From contig NZ_CP029487.1 of assembly GCF_002441855.2 (NCBI RefSeq), positions 2,604,001-2,668,000 of the forward strand: a stretch of 64,000 nucleotides of DNA, given 5' to 3'. The translations under genes were made by a program, and so were the position numbers. Below, piece by piece: positions 33,462 through 42,008 of the stretch. Under the pieces are notes generated by a model. The model did not search any database. It worked only from the letters and a program-made list of their open reading frames with translations, and had not been told where the DNA came from. Numbering within the stretch: position 1 is the first letter of the stretch; each line of letters opens with the position of its first letter. This DNA is from Eubacterium maltosivorans (GTDB lineage Bacteria; Bacillota; Clostridia; Eubacteriales; Eubacteriaceae).

Positions 33462-35303
33462 ATGGATCAAGGCAGCAAGCACGCCGTTTTAAAACAATAC
33501 TTTGGCTACGACACCTTCCGGGAGGGGCAGGAATTTCTCATCGACACAATCCTGTCTGGACAGGACGCAGTGGGCGTCATGCCCACAGGCGCGGGAAAAT
33601 CCATCTGCTTCCAGGTGCCTGCCATGCTGATGGACGGTATAACACTGGTGGTCTCTCCACTGATCTCCCTTATGAAGGATCAGGTAGGGGCGCTTACCCA
33701 ATCCGGCGTCCCGGCTGCCTTTATCAACAGCTCTCTGAGCAGCGCAGAATACCGGGAAGTGCTCTTTGATATCCGCCAGGGTCAATGCAAAATTCTTTAC
33801 ATTGCCCCGGAACGCCTTTTGGCTGAAGGCTTTCTAAGCTTTATCCGGGAGCAGGATATCGCAATGGTCACCGTTGACGAGGCTCACTGCGTATCCCAGT
33901 GGGGGCAGGATTTCCGCCCCTCCTATCTCGAAATCGACCGTTTTGTCAAAAGCCTGGACAGCCGCCCTATCCTCTCAGCTTTTACGGCGACAGCAACCGA
34001 GCAGGTGCGCCGCGATATCGTAGGGCTTCTGGATTTAAATGAGCCTGAGGTGCTGGTAACTGGCTTTGACCGGAAAAATCTCTACTTTGAGGTTCAGAAG
34101 CCACCTAAAAAGCTGGATGCCCTTCTGGCGATTCTGGCTGACCACCCTGATAAAAGTGGGATTATCTACTGCGCGACCCGCAAAAATGTCGAGGAGGTCT
34201 GCGAAAAAATCTGCGCGGCGGGTTACCCTGCAGTCTGCTATCACGCGGGGCTTCCCGACGCGGTGCGAAAAAAAAATCAGGATCTGTTCATTTTTGACGA
34301 AAAACCCATTGTGGTAGCCACAAACGCCTTTGGCATGGGTATTGATAAATCCAATGTTTCCTTTGTGGTGCATTACAATATGCCTGGGGATATGGAGAGC
34401 TATTATCAGGAGGCCGGCCGGGCCGGCCGCGACGGCGAGCCCGCAGACTGTATCCTCCTGTACAGCGGACAGGATGTACGGACCCAGCAATTCTTTATTG
34501 AGAACTCTGACCGGGAAGGTGGAGATCCCGAAACGAACGCGCTTCTGAAACAGCGTGACCGCCAGCGTCTGAAGGACATGACCTTCTACTGCCATACCAA
34601 CGACTGCCTGAGAGGCTATATGCTGAAATATTTTGGCGAGGACGCGCCCGTCTGCTGTGACCACTGCGGAAATTGCCAGACGCAGTTTGAAATTCTGGAC
34701 ATCACCATCGAGGCTCAAAAAATTCTGTCCTGTATCAAACGCACCGGACAGCGTTTTGGCATTAAAGTAGTGGTCGATACCCTGCGCGGCAGTAAAAACC
34801 AGCGTATTCTTGGTCTCGGCTTTGATAAGCTCTCGACCTATAATATCATGGCAGACATCAGCGAGAAGCGTATCCGGGATATAATCCATTATCTGGCCAT
34901 GGAGGGCTTCATCCACATCACCGATGATGAGTACCCGGTCATGCGCTTCGGGCCCCGGGCACGCGATGTGCTCTTCGGCGGTGAGCGCATTGAAATGAAG
35001 CTGCCAAAGGAAAGAGAACCCGCGCCAAAATCCACAGGAGGCAAAACGAAGGCGTCCGCCGAAGCTTTGGAAAATCCCGGGCTTTTCGACCGGCTGCGCA
35101 ATCTGCGCGGCAGGCTCGCAGCGGAGCAGAACGTTCCGGCTTATGTGGTCTTTTCAAACGCTGCCCTCACCGATATGTGCCGCCGTCTGCCAAAAAACAA
35201 CAGCGAATTCCTTGAGGTTTCTGGCGTGGGCAAGGCCAAGCTTGAGCGCTACGGCGAAGACTTCCTCCATGAAATCCAGGACTGGCTCAAGGCGCAGGCA
35301 TAA
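33462..35303 (+). CDS. recQ: ATP-dependent DNA helicase RecQ
   Basis: 613 residues from ATG at 33462, which has GGAGGT eight bases upstream; a frame open back to 33186 overlaps the divergent gene and is rejected. Helicase motif I MPTGAGKS (residues 40-47), motif II VDEAH (138-142), motif VI EAGRAGRDG, four Cys of the zinc site (CLRGYM...CCDHCGNC, about residues 375-408), an RQC winged helix and a C-terminal HRDC domain (about 535-610). Complete RecQ: 3'-5' unwinding for recombination and repair. Terminator follows the stop. Confidence 0.96.
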   Translation: MDQGSKHAVLKQYFGYDTFREGQEFLIDTILSGQDAVGVMPTGAGKSICFQVPAMLMDGITLVVSPLISLMKDQVGALTQSGVPAAFINSSLSSAEYREVLFDIRQGQCKILYIAPERLLAEGFLSFIREQDIAMVTVDEAHCVSQWGQDFRPSYLEIDRFVKSLDSRPILSAFTATATEQVRRDIVGLLDLNEPEVLVTGFDRKNLYFEVQKPPKKLDALLAILADHPDKSGIIYCATRKNVEEVCEKICAAGYPAVCYHAGLPDAVRKKNQDLFIFDEKPIVVATNAFGMGIDKSNVSFVVHYNMPGDMESYYQEAGRAGRDGEPADCILLYSGQDVRTQQFFIENSDREGGDPETNALLKQRDRQRLKDMTFYCHTNDCLRGYMLKYFGEDAPVCCDHCGNCQTQFEILDITIEAQKILSCIKRTGQRFGIKVVVDTLRGSKNQRILGLGFDKLSTYNIMADISEKRIRDIIHYLAMEGFIHITDDEYPVMRFGPRARDVLFGGERIEMKLPKEREPAPKSTGGKTKASAEALENPGLFDRLRNLRGRLAAEQNVPAYVVFSNAALTDMCRRLPKNNSEFLEVSGVGKAKLERYGEDFLHEIQDWLKAQA

Positions 35304-35343
35304 TAAAAAACAGGTGGCGGAAAAAGTCCGCCTCCTGTTTTTT
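35303..35343. terminator. bidirectional terminator between recQ and HD-GYP gene
   Basis: CAGGTGGCGGA / TCCGCCTCCTG stem (35311-35321, 35327-35337) with one mismatch and A/T runs on both sides, shared by convergent genes. Confidence 0.88.
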
Positions 35344-36613
35344 ATAGCTTACTGACCAGATTGTAGATACGCTCATATTCAAGCAGCAGATTGTCGTATA
35401 CACTTAAGAAAGCCTCACAGCTGCTGTCCGCGTTTTCCATCACGGCGTCGTAATGGTCGATCACCAGATTGCAGATTGCCGGGCAGAGCTTACCTTTTTC
35501 ACTCTGTTCCTTTAATACCTCGATGATCTTTTCCTTGGGGAAGGCCTCCTTATAGCTCCTGCGCTGCCGAAGAGCGCTGAGCACATCGGCAATGGCCACA
35601 ATCTGCTGGCCTTCTGTCAATTCCGCTGCTGACAGCCCCTTGTGATATCCAGAGCCATCCAGCTTTTCGTGGTGCCGTATTGCGATCTCGCAGATATCAT
35701 CAGCTACAGCTCCCCGCAGGATATCCTCCGAAATCTGCACATGGGTCTTCATAATCTTCATGGCCTGCGGGCTCAGCTTTCCGGGATACTCCAGTATCTC
35801 GAGAGGAATGGCAATTTTACCTACATCGTGAAGCAGAGCGCCGTAATAGATTCTTTCCCTGTCTCCGTGGGAATAGTTCAGAAGCCTGGCAATCTCAACG
35901 CTGATTCCCACAGTGGTTACCGTATGGGTAACCGTGTACTCACTCCTGAAATCAATGGAATATGCCAGCATTTGGAGATAAAGGTCGATATCTTCCGGTG
36001 ACAGTACCAGCTTTTTCTGAATCCCCTCAATTTCCTTTTCGTAGGCGCCGCTGTTTAAGCCCTCGATAATATGGTATTTCGCGTCGGCTTTTAAAAACAG
36101 ATCCACATGCTCCGGGTTAAAGCGGCTGCCAGCCCCACTTTTGATTTCCTTTAAATCAAAAGCTCCGCCGCGGCCCTGCATACTGATATCCACCCGGTCT
36201 GTCAGCTTGATCATCAGAGCAATGTCTTTAAAGTCGCTGTCAACTTTATCATAGCGGTCATAGTTCAGATGATGAAACAGGATCGCCTCTGCCTGTTCCT
36301 TCAGCGGCGACAAATATTTTAAAAACAGATAGCCGTAAATTGAATGCTCCCAGACGTTGTCTGCCTCAAATTTGACCATTTTGTCGATCTCGTCCGTTTT
36401 ATACGCGCCGATATCGTGAAAAACACCAAGATTGAAAATGTCAAAGGCTTCCTCTTCACTGTAGCGTTCACTCTCCCTGAGCATCTGATACAGCATATAG
36501 CCAACCCGTTCCCCATGATTCACCAGCCGCTCATCCACCAGCCCAAGGGTTTTTCTCACGATCTGAACCGCGTCCCCGCCCCTTATAATATCTGCCTTTC
36601 TAACTTCTTCCAT
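35342..36613 (-). CDS. HD domain plus HD-GYP domain protein, putative c-di-GMP phosphodiesterase
   Basis: 423 residues with two HD-type domains. The N-terminal one has HDIGAYK near residue 66 and HHLNYD; the C-terminal one (about 215-400) has LLHDVGKIAIP and the GYP-loop equivalent HHEKLDGSGYHKGL, where GYP reads GYH. HD-GYP proteins hydrolyse cyclic di-GMP to GMP; the Pro-to-His change in the GYP triplet occurs in related proteins but leaves activity uncertain. No receiver or sensor domain is attached. The upstream 36614-36891 region contains no gene on its strand. Confidence 0.88.
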   Translation of the reverse strand: MEEVRKADIIRGGDAVQIVRKTLGLVDERLVNHGERVGYMLYQMLRESERYSEEEAFDIFNLGVFHDIGAYKTDEIDKMVKFEADNVWEHSIYGYLFLKYLSPLKEQAEAILFHHLNYDRYDKVDSDFKDIALMIKLTDRVDISMQGRGGAFDLKEIKSGAGSRFNPEHVDLFLKADAKYHIIEGLNSGAYEKEIEGIQKKLVLSPEDIDLYLQMLAYSIDFRSEYTVTHTVTTVGISVEIARLLNYSHGDRERIYYGALLHDVGKIAIPLEILEYPGKLSPQAMKIMKTHVQISEDILRGAVADDICEIAIRHHEKLDGSGYHKGLSAAELTEGQQIVAIADVLSALRQRRSYKEAFPKEKIIEVLKEQSEKGKLCPAICNLVIDHYDAVMENADSSCEAFLSVYDNLLLEYERIYNLVSKL

Positions 36614-36708
36614 TCCTTTTCCTCTCGCAAAGTTTATGGTTCATTATCGCATAAAAGCTTTTTCTTTTCAACGCTGAAACAAAGCTGAAGCCCAAAAGAC
36701 AAATTTCA

Positions 36709-36736
36709 TTGTGCAATATCCCGCAGATGCTATAAT
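36709..36736 (+). promoter_or_regulatory. orphan plus-strand promoter in the HD-GYP/azlD gap
   Basis: TTGTGC (36709-36714), 16 bases, TATAAT (36731-36736), pointing into 36743-36895. That stretch holds short hairpins (CGGA-GGTA-TCCG at 36765-36776; GCTGT/ACAGC) and an AAAATCT...AGATTTT pairing, but no convincing gene. May make a small RNA partly antisense to the 3' side of azlD. Confidence 0.45.
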
Positions 36737-36891
36737 GCATAAATATAAAAACAAAATCTTAGCCCGGAGGTATCCGCAAAATCTAAAAACGCTTACACCC
36801 AAGCAGACAGAAGCGCTGTATCGCGTATGACAGCAGAGATTTTAGAGGGATGTAACCATATAATCTACCGTCTCCACTCTGTGAAGGGAGA

Positions 36892-37218
36892 TTAAAACAA
36901 AACCTGTACCAGCATCATATAGATCGCCGTACCTGCACCTATGCTCAGAAGAGTATTCTTCTTCCATTTATGAATTACAGCAATGCAGAGAATCGCGATG
37001 AGCTCTGGAAGACCGTGAAAACTCCCGCTGAAGGAATCCTTTAGACAGTAGACAACAAGCAGCCCGATGACCGCGTAGGGTAGTACGGTCCCGAGATACC
37101 GGATATAAGCCGGCGGCGTTTTACCATCAGGGAAAACGAAAAACGGCACAGCGCGGGTTAATATCGTGCCAAACACCACGATCAAAATGGTGATTATGCT
37201 TTGTGTTGTTGTCATCAT
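36892..37218 (-). CDS. azlD: branched-chain amino acid exporter subunit AzlD
   Basis: 108 residues from ATG at 37218 with GGAGG upstream; a longer frame into azlC is rejected. Four hydrophobic helices and the AzlD-type TRAVPFFVFP and YLGTVLPYAVIGLLVVYCLKD. With AzlC it forms the LIV-E type exporter of branched-chain or related amino acids (azaleucine resistance in Bacillus). Its start overlaps the azlC stop by four bases (ATGA), so the two are coupled. Confidence 0.92.
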   Translation of the reverse strand: MMTTTQSIITILIVVFGTILTRAVPFFVFPDGKTPPAYIRYLGTVLPYAVIGLLVVYCLKDSFSGSFHGLPELIAILCIAVIHKWKKNTLLSIGAGTAIYMMLVQVLF

Positions 37219-37913
37219 CGAAGAACCTCCTTCCCTTTTTTCCTGAGCTCCCGGTTTAATGAAAAGCAGAGGATAATAGCCCCCATTGCTGGCAGCATAA
37301 AATTCTGACTTCCGAATAAAAACAGACAGGCCAGAGAACAGCCGATTCCGATAAGGACAGGTCGATGATCGGCGTTTTCCTCCCACTGGTTGATGAGCAT
37401 GACTACAAACAGCGCTGTCATGACAAACTCAATCCCCTTGGTATTAAAGTGAATGATATATCCCAAAAGACTTCCCAGCAGCGCACCCGATACCCAGTAA
37501 ATATGGTTAAGCAGCGTTACAAAGAACATAAACCACCCGCGGTCAATGCCTGGCGGCGGCGCCACTGTGCAGTTGATGGAAAAAGATTCATCACACATCC
37601 CAAAGACCAGATATAACTTTTTCCAGCCACAGTTTTTATATTTTTCAAGCATGGATATGCCGTAAAACAGGTGCCGGGCATTTACCATAAGCGTCAGAAA
37701 AAAAGTATACACTGGATTAAAGGCCGACAGCAGCAGATTGACCGTGACAAATTCCATGGAGCCTGCGAAGATAAACAGGCTCATCAAGGTTGGATAAATA
37801 AAGGAAAAGCCCTTGCTCCTCATGAGAAACCCATAGGACATTCCCAGAAAAAGAAATCCCACACAAATTGGTATAGTATATGGCAGGGCTGCCTTGAACG
37901 CTTTCATCTTCAT
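37215..37913 (-). CDS. azlC: branched-chain amino acid exporter subunit AzlC
   Basis: 232 residues from ATG at 37913 with AAGGAGG upstream. Seven to eight membrane helices; the conserved family segments FAGSMEFVTVNLL, LMVNARHLFYGISM and FGMCDESF are all present. Pore-forming large subunit of the AzlCD exporter. Divergent from an XRE-cupin regulator, a common arrangement for azlCD loci. Confidence 0.93.
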   Translation of the reverse strand: MKMKAFKAALPYTIPICVGFLFLGMSYGFLMRSKGFSFIYPTLMSLFIFAGSMEFVTVNLLLSAFNPVYTFFLTLMVNARHLFYGISMLEKYKNCGWKKLYLVFGMCDESFSINCTVAPPPGIDRGWFMFFVTLLNHIYWVSGALLGSLLGYIIHFNTKGIEFVMTALFVVMLINQWEENADHRPVLIGIGCSLACLFLFGSQNFMLPAMGAIILCFSLNRELRKKGKEVLR

Positions 37914-37990
37914 TAACCAACGCCTCCTTTTATTTATCCTTGATTTTGTACGGAAAATTGAATACAATAACATTATCATATCTTACATTC

Positions 37991-38042
37991 GTTCGATATA
38001 TCAACCGATCGTTTTGTATATTTTACGACCGTTCGATATATT
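37991..38042 (+). promoter_or_regulatory. xre-cupin promoter with repeated operator-like element
   Basis: GTTCGATATAT occurs twice exactly 40 bp apart (37991-38001, 38031-38041). A promoter TTGTAT (38014-38019), 17 bases, TATATT (38037-38042) has its -10 inside the second copy. The 40-bp spacing, near four helical turns, suggests cooperative binding by the adjacent XRE regulator and control of both genes. Confidence 0.65.
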
Positions 38043-38066
38043 TGTCAAGTCAAAAAGGAGAATTTT

Positions 38067-38618
38067 ATGGAATTAGGCAAAATCATTGCATTTAATCTAA
38101 GAGAGCTGCGGAATGAACGGAATTTAAGCCTGGGCCAGCTCTCAAAAGAATCCGGCATCAGCAAGGCCATGCTTTCGGATATTGAAAAAGGGAACAGCAA
38201 TCCCACCATCAACACCATCTGGAAAATCGCAAACGGTCTGAAAGTTCCCTACACAAGACTGATCGATGGCGTCGAGAAAGAGGCAACGGTCGTCCGCCGG
38301 TCTGAGCCAAAGGCCCAGACCGGCGAAACCGATGCTTACCGGGTGTACTGCTATTATAAAACTACACCCGTGCGTAACTTTGAGCTGTTCTATGTCGAGC
38401 TGGACCCTGGAGCTTCCAACAAATCCATCGGACATTCCGAAAAAGCTCAGGAATATATTTACATCATCAAGGGCGAGCTTGTCCTCGATACTGAGAACGG
38501 CGATTACACTTTGCAGGAGGGTGATTCTCTGGTCTTTGATTCATCCATCGGCCATACCTATACCAACCGGCTGGATACCCTTCTCAAATTTATGGTCATT
38601 AACTACTATCCAAATTAG
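38067..38618 (+). CDS. XRE-family regulator with C-terminal cupin domain
   Basis: 183 residues. Residues about 8-62 are an XRE helix-turn-helix (LGQLSKESGISKAMLSDIEK); residues about 105-180 are a cupin barrel (HSEKAQEYIYIIKGELVLD, DSLVFDSSIGHTY) that binds a small ligand. This pairing with azlCD is widespread, and the regulator probably senses the amino acid exported. GGAG precedes the ATG. Its 3' end converges with the serpin gene across 17 bases. Confidence 0.9.
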   Translation: MELGKIIAFNLRELRNERNLSLGQLSKESGISKAMLSDIEKGNSNPTINTIWKIANGLKVPYTRLIDGVEKEATVVRRSEPKAQTGETDAYRVYCYYKTTPVRNFELFYVELDPGASNKSIGHSEKAQEYIYIIKGELVLDTENGDYTLQEGDSLVFDSSIGHTYTNRLDTLLKFMVINYYPN

Positions 38619-38635
38619 AGCTGCGCGTTCCTGGT

Positions 38636-39916
38636 TCATGAAGGGTCATCCATGACGCCCATAAAAAGTGGAATGCCACTTTCACTGTCCATAATAAAGT
38701 AGGCGTAGGGTGAGTCCAAGACCAGCTTTACTGGTCCCTTCTGGTTTTCCATCGGCAGGGCTGCCATTTCCATTTCCACCTCTGTGGCAGCGGCGGCCTC
38801 CGTTCCTCGCTCATCTACCCTGACAGCAGATTTCTGAATAACCTTTGAAACAAATAACGGATATCCATTCATTGTTCCCATTTTAGAAAAATCTGCCTGG
38901 TTTTGATCAAAAATTATCCCGAGCTCCATATCTCTGAGCAGGTCACTCATGTCAATTTCATCCTCCTGTTCAAATTTTGGCATGGACAGATCCACATCCC
39001 GCATTTCTGCCGCGGACAGAGCATTTTTCAGCGTGTCCTTCTCAAAAGCCGCGGCAAACTCATGAATACTTTTTCCATCTGTTGGCCGAAGCGCAACGAA
39101 GGACTGCCTGTAATCATTGTAGAAAAGCCTGACCCCTTCGGCGTTCTCTGTTTTAATGTACTGCGTCCTGTCCTCATGCTTGTTCATAAAGGGGAGCTCC
39201 ACAGTTGTTCCGTCTTCTCTGTAAAATATCCGGTCCTCTGTAAGACTCTCATCAAAGGGTGTATCCCAGACACCGTTAAAATACAGGGCATTGAGCAAAA
39301 GCATGGCGATATCGCTTCCAGGCTCCTCATCCAACATCTGTGGAATCATTCCATTGGTTTTCTCAGATACCCAGCTGTTCACGTCGTCTGCGGACTCACT
39401 GAGCGCCGCTTCAAATATTTCCGCTTCATAAATTTCTTTGGCCGTATTGATAAAATTATCCCCGACCTCCAAAGTCTCATTGAGCCAGACAGCGTTGGCA
39501 ATATCCAGTCTTCCCCCATCTTCCGAGCGCATCCTGAGCTTCGGGATCAGCTGCTCACAGGCAGCGTTCATCTGGTCTACCGGCATACCCAGTACTATCT
39601 CAAAAGCCTTCTGCGTCTCAGCATCTGAGCCGTTTGCCGCCATCGACAGCGCGAAATAGGCTGATGCCGGAGAGATCAGAAAATTATCCTTCTCCGCTTC
39701 GGCGCTTTTAGCGTAAAGCTCCGCCGCAAAATTACTGTATCCGTCACCGCTGCCAATCAGCATGCCGGGCATAGGCTCTGGCGTGCGGGCAGGCGTCGGC
39801 GTCACACTCGGCGTTGACTTTCCCGCGTCTGCTTTTCCATTATCTTTTGCCATACAGGCTGTGAATATCCCAAGCATTATCACGGCTATCAGAACAAAGA
39901 CCACTCCTTTTTTCAT
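38636..39916 (-). CDS. serpin-family protease inhibitor, lipoprotein
   Basis: 426 residues with a lipoprotein signal (FTAC, Cys21), a Thr/Pro linker and a full serpin domain. The hinge before the reactive loop reads VDERGTEAAAATEVEME, with the small residues required for loop insertion, so it should be an inhibitory serpin. Other landmarks are NAVWLNETLEV, LLNALYFNGVWDTPF and the C-terminal SPYAYFIMDSESGIPLFMG. The loop ahead of ALPMENQK is rich in Glu and Met, arguing against a trypsin-like target and for an elastase- or Cys-protease-like one (inference). Surface exposure suggests defence against host or microbial proteases. Confidence 0.92.
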   Translation of the reverse strand: MKKGVVFVLIAVIMLGIFTACMAKDNGKADAGKSTPSVTPTPARTPEPMPGMLIGSGDGYSNFAAELYAKSAEAEKDNFLISPASAYFALSMAANGSDAETQKAFEIVLGMPVDQMNAACEQLIPKLRMRSEDGGRLDIANAVWLNETLEVGDNFINTAKEIYEAEIFEAALSESADDVNSWVSEKTNGMIPQMLDEEPGSDIAMLLLNALYFNGVWDTPFDESLTEDRIFYREDGTTVELPFMNKHEDRTQYIKTENAEGVRLFYNDYRQSFVALRPTDGKSIHEFAAAFEKDTLKNALSAAEMRDVDLSMPKFEQEDEIDMSDLLRDMELGIIFDQNQADFSKMGTMNGYPLFVSKVIQKSAVRVDERGTEAAAATEVEMEMAALPMENQKGPVKLVLDSPYAYFIMDSESGIPLFMGVMDDPS

Positions 39917-39968
39917 ATTGCTTCTCCTTTACATTAATCTTTTTTAATTATACCTGATTACCGTCAAT

Positions 39969-40006
39969 AAAAAAAGGCAGATTCCCGGTTACAGGTATCT
40001 GCCTTT
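39969..40006 (-). terminator. terminator of the Lrp-family gene
   Basis: AAAGGCAGAT / ATCTGCCTTT stem (39973-39982, 39997-40006); T-run on the minus strand. Confidence 0.88.
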
Positions 40007-40008
40007 GG

Positions 40009-40467
40009 CTACAGTCTCAGCCCCTTTATATCTTTAATACGTGATAAAATAACATTACAGCTCATCTCCCGGATGCCTGGCAGAGAATAAATCACGCAGT
40101 TTAAAAATTCTTCCATCTCCTCATTACCTGCAGCCACAGCGTGGACATGGAGCTTACTCCTTCCCGATACCTGATAAATCTGAGTGACCAGATCGTTTTT
40201 ATTCAGGATATTCACCACCTCTGCAAATCGAGCAGGCTCCATTTCCAGTTCAAAATAACAGGAGATGGCCCCGCTGATCTTCTGCGGGTTGATAATGGTC
40301 GTATACTCTTCTATAATTCCTCTGTCTTCAAGGGCGCTGATCCTGGCCTTAACCGCTACCCGGGACAGCCCGACCGCTTCCCCGATATCCGAATAGGACA
40401 TCCGCGCGTTCTTAATGAGCAGATTTACAATCTGCTGATCTGTTTCATCTAATCCGCTTAAAAACAT
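40009..40467 (-). CDS. Lrp/AsnC family transcriptional regulator
   Basis: 152 residues: N-terminal winged helix-turn-helix (ARMSYSDIGEAVGLSRVAVKAR, residues about 18-45) and a C-terminal RAM domain for amino-acid binding and oligomerisation. Likely senses an amino acid. It sits between the serpin gene and the MATE gene, transcribed away from the latter; its targets are unknown, though azlCD lies close. Confidence 0.92.
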   Translation of the reverse strand: MFLSGLDETDQQIVNLLIKNARMSYSDIGEAVGLSRVAVKARISALEDRGIIEEYTTIINPQKISGAISCYFELEMEPARFAEVVNILNKNDLVTQIYQVSGRSKLHVHAVAAGNEEMEEFLNCVIYSLPGIREMSCNVILSRIKDIKGLRL

Positions 40468-40550
40468 GATGGTTCTCCCTCACAAAATATTTATTTAATC
40501 TTACCGCGTTTCATAACAAAAGGCAACCCCTTCTTTCCGTAAGATTTTCT

Positions 40551-40579
40551 TTGACTTTTTGCTGTTTAGGAAATATAAT
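40551..40579 (+). promoter_or_regulatory. promoter of the MATE gene
   Basis: TTGACT (40551-40556), 17 bases, TATAAT (40574-40579). Confidence 0.9.
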
Positions 40580-40628
40580 ATTTACAAATAGTAAGTTTTA
40601 TATTTCGAATCGAAAGGATAAGATTGTT

Positions 40629-41966
40629 ATGCAAAGAGACCTCACTGCCGGAAGCGTCACAAAAGGAATGCTGTTGTTCGCCGGCCCCATGATTCTCGGC
40701 AACCTGCTTCAGCAGCTTTATAATGTGGCGGATACCCTCATCGTCGGCCAGTTTCTCGGCGCGGGGCCACTGGCGGCCGTAGGCTCTTCCTTTACCCTCA
40801 TGGTGTTTTTAACTTCCATTATCCTGGGACTGTGTATGGGCAGCAGCGTTGTTTTTTCCATGCTCTACGGCGCAAAACGCGAGGATGATTTAAAAACCAG
40901 TTTTTTTATCGCCTTTGTGTTCATCGCGGGGGTTACCCTTGTTATCAACACTCTGGCCTTTGCCTTCATCGACCCTTTGCTGCGGGTACTGCAGATCCCC
41001 GCCCTTATCCTTAAAGATACCCGAGCCTATCTGCTCATTATCTTCGGCGGCATTGGTTTTACCTTTATCTATAATTACTTTGCCTCTCTGCTCCGGGGTA
41101 TTGGCAACTCCGTGGTGCCGCTGGTCTTTCTGGCTGTCTCGGCAATTTTAAACATTATTCTTGATCTTGTTCTGATCCTGCGCTTTAATATGGGGGTCTC
41201 CGGAGCGGCGCTGGCGACCATAACGGCCCAGGGGGTCTCAGCCGTTTCCATTGGTATTTACAGTTTTCTGAAAATCCCGGTGCTTCGGCTGAAACGTACG
41301 CATCTCCGGTTTAACCAGGCCATTGTACAGGACGTTGTACAGTATTCCCTGCTGACCTGTGTCCAGCAGTCCATCATGAACTTTGGCATTCTCATGATTC
41401 AGGGGCTGGTCAACAGCTTCGGCGTGTCTGTTATGGCGGCTTTTGCCGCGGCGGTAAAGATCGACTCCTTTGCCTACATGCCAGTGCAGGACTTCGGCAA
41501 TGCCTTCTCAACCTATATCGCCCAGAATTACGGCGCGGGAAAGGCTGACCGTATTCAGAAGGGAATCCGCTGTGCAATATTGACAGCGCTTGTGTTCTGC
41601 ATCCTTATCTCTGTTATTGTCTTCTTTTTCGGCAGCTCCCTGATGCTGATTTTTGTGAGACCAGAGGAGACGGAAATCATCGCCATCGGCACCGTCTATT
41701 TAAAAGTCGAAGGGGCCTGCTACTGCGGTATCGGCTGTCTTTTCCTGCTCTACGGCCTTTACCGGGGTATCGGCCGCCCTGGCATTTCCGTAGTGCTGAC
41801 TGTGATTTCTCTCGGCACACGAGTCGCGCTGGCTTACCTTCTGGCGCCGGTTCCCGCCGTCGGCCTCCTGGGCATCTGGTGGGCCATCCCTATCGGTTGG
41901 TTTCTGGCCGATATTACCGGGCTCCTCTACTGGCGATTCCGGCATAAGCAGCTCATGCCCGGATAA
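40629..41966 (+). CDS. MATE family efflux transporter
   Basis: 445 residues from ATG at 40629 with AAAGGA upstream; a longer frame would start inside the promoter. Twelve membrane helices and two MatE repeats. The N-terminal LLQQLYNVADTLIVGQFLGA and central IQGLVNSFGVSVMAAFAAAVKID are typical of the DinF/NorM-like branch of Firmicutes. Exports cationic drugs or metabolites by H+ or Na+ antiport. A terminator follows. Confidence 0.93.
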   Translation: MQRDLTAGSVTKGMLLFAGPMILGNLLQQLYNVADTLIVGQFLGAGPLAAVGSSFTLMVFLTSIILGLCMGSSVVFSMLYGAKREDDLKTSFFIAFVFIAGVTLVINTLAFAFIDPLLRVLQIPALILKDTRAYLLIIFGGIGFTFIYNYFASLLRGIGNSVVPLVFLAVSAILNIILDLVLILRFNMGVSGAALATITAQGVSAVSIGIYSFLKIPVLRLKRTHLRFNQAIVQDVVQYSLLTCVQQSIMNFGILMIQGLVNSFGVSVMAAFAAAVKIDSFAYMPVQDFGNAFSTYIAQNYGAGKADRIQKGIRCAILTALVFCILISVIVFFFGSSLMLIFVRPEETEIIAIGTVYLKVEGACYCGIGCLFLLYGLYRGIGRPGISVVLTVISLGTRVALAYLLAPVPAVGLLGIWWAIPIGWFLADITGLLYWRFRHKQLMPG

Positions 41967-42003
41967 AAAAACACCGAACCGCAAAACAGCGGCTCGGTTT
42001 TTT
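41966..42003. terminator. bidirectional terminator, MATE / hydroxyacid dehydrogenase
   Basis: ACCGAaCCGC / GCGGcTCGGT stem (41973-41982, 41989-41998) with A/T runs on both sides. Confidence 0.88.
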
Positions 42004-42008
42004 TATTC

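Noticed and set aside
36827-36895. 22-codon ORF in the HD-GYP/azlD gap
   Set aside because: No ribosome-binding site, composition not protein-like, and overlaps the azlD stop on the other strand.
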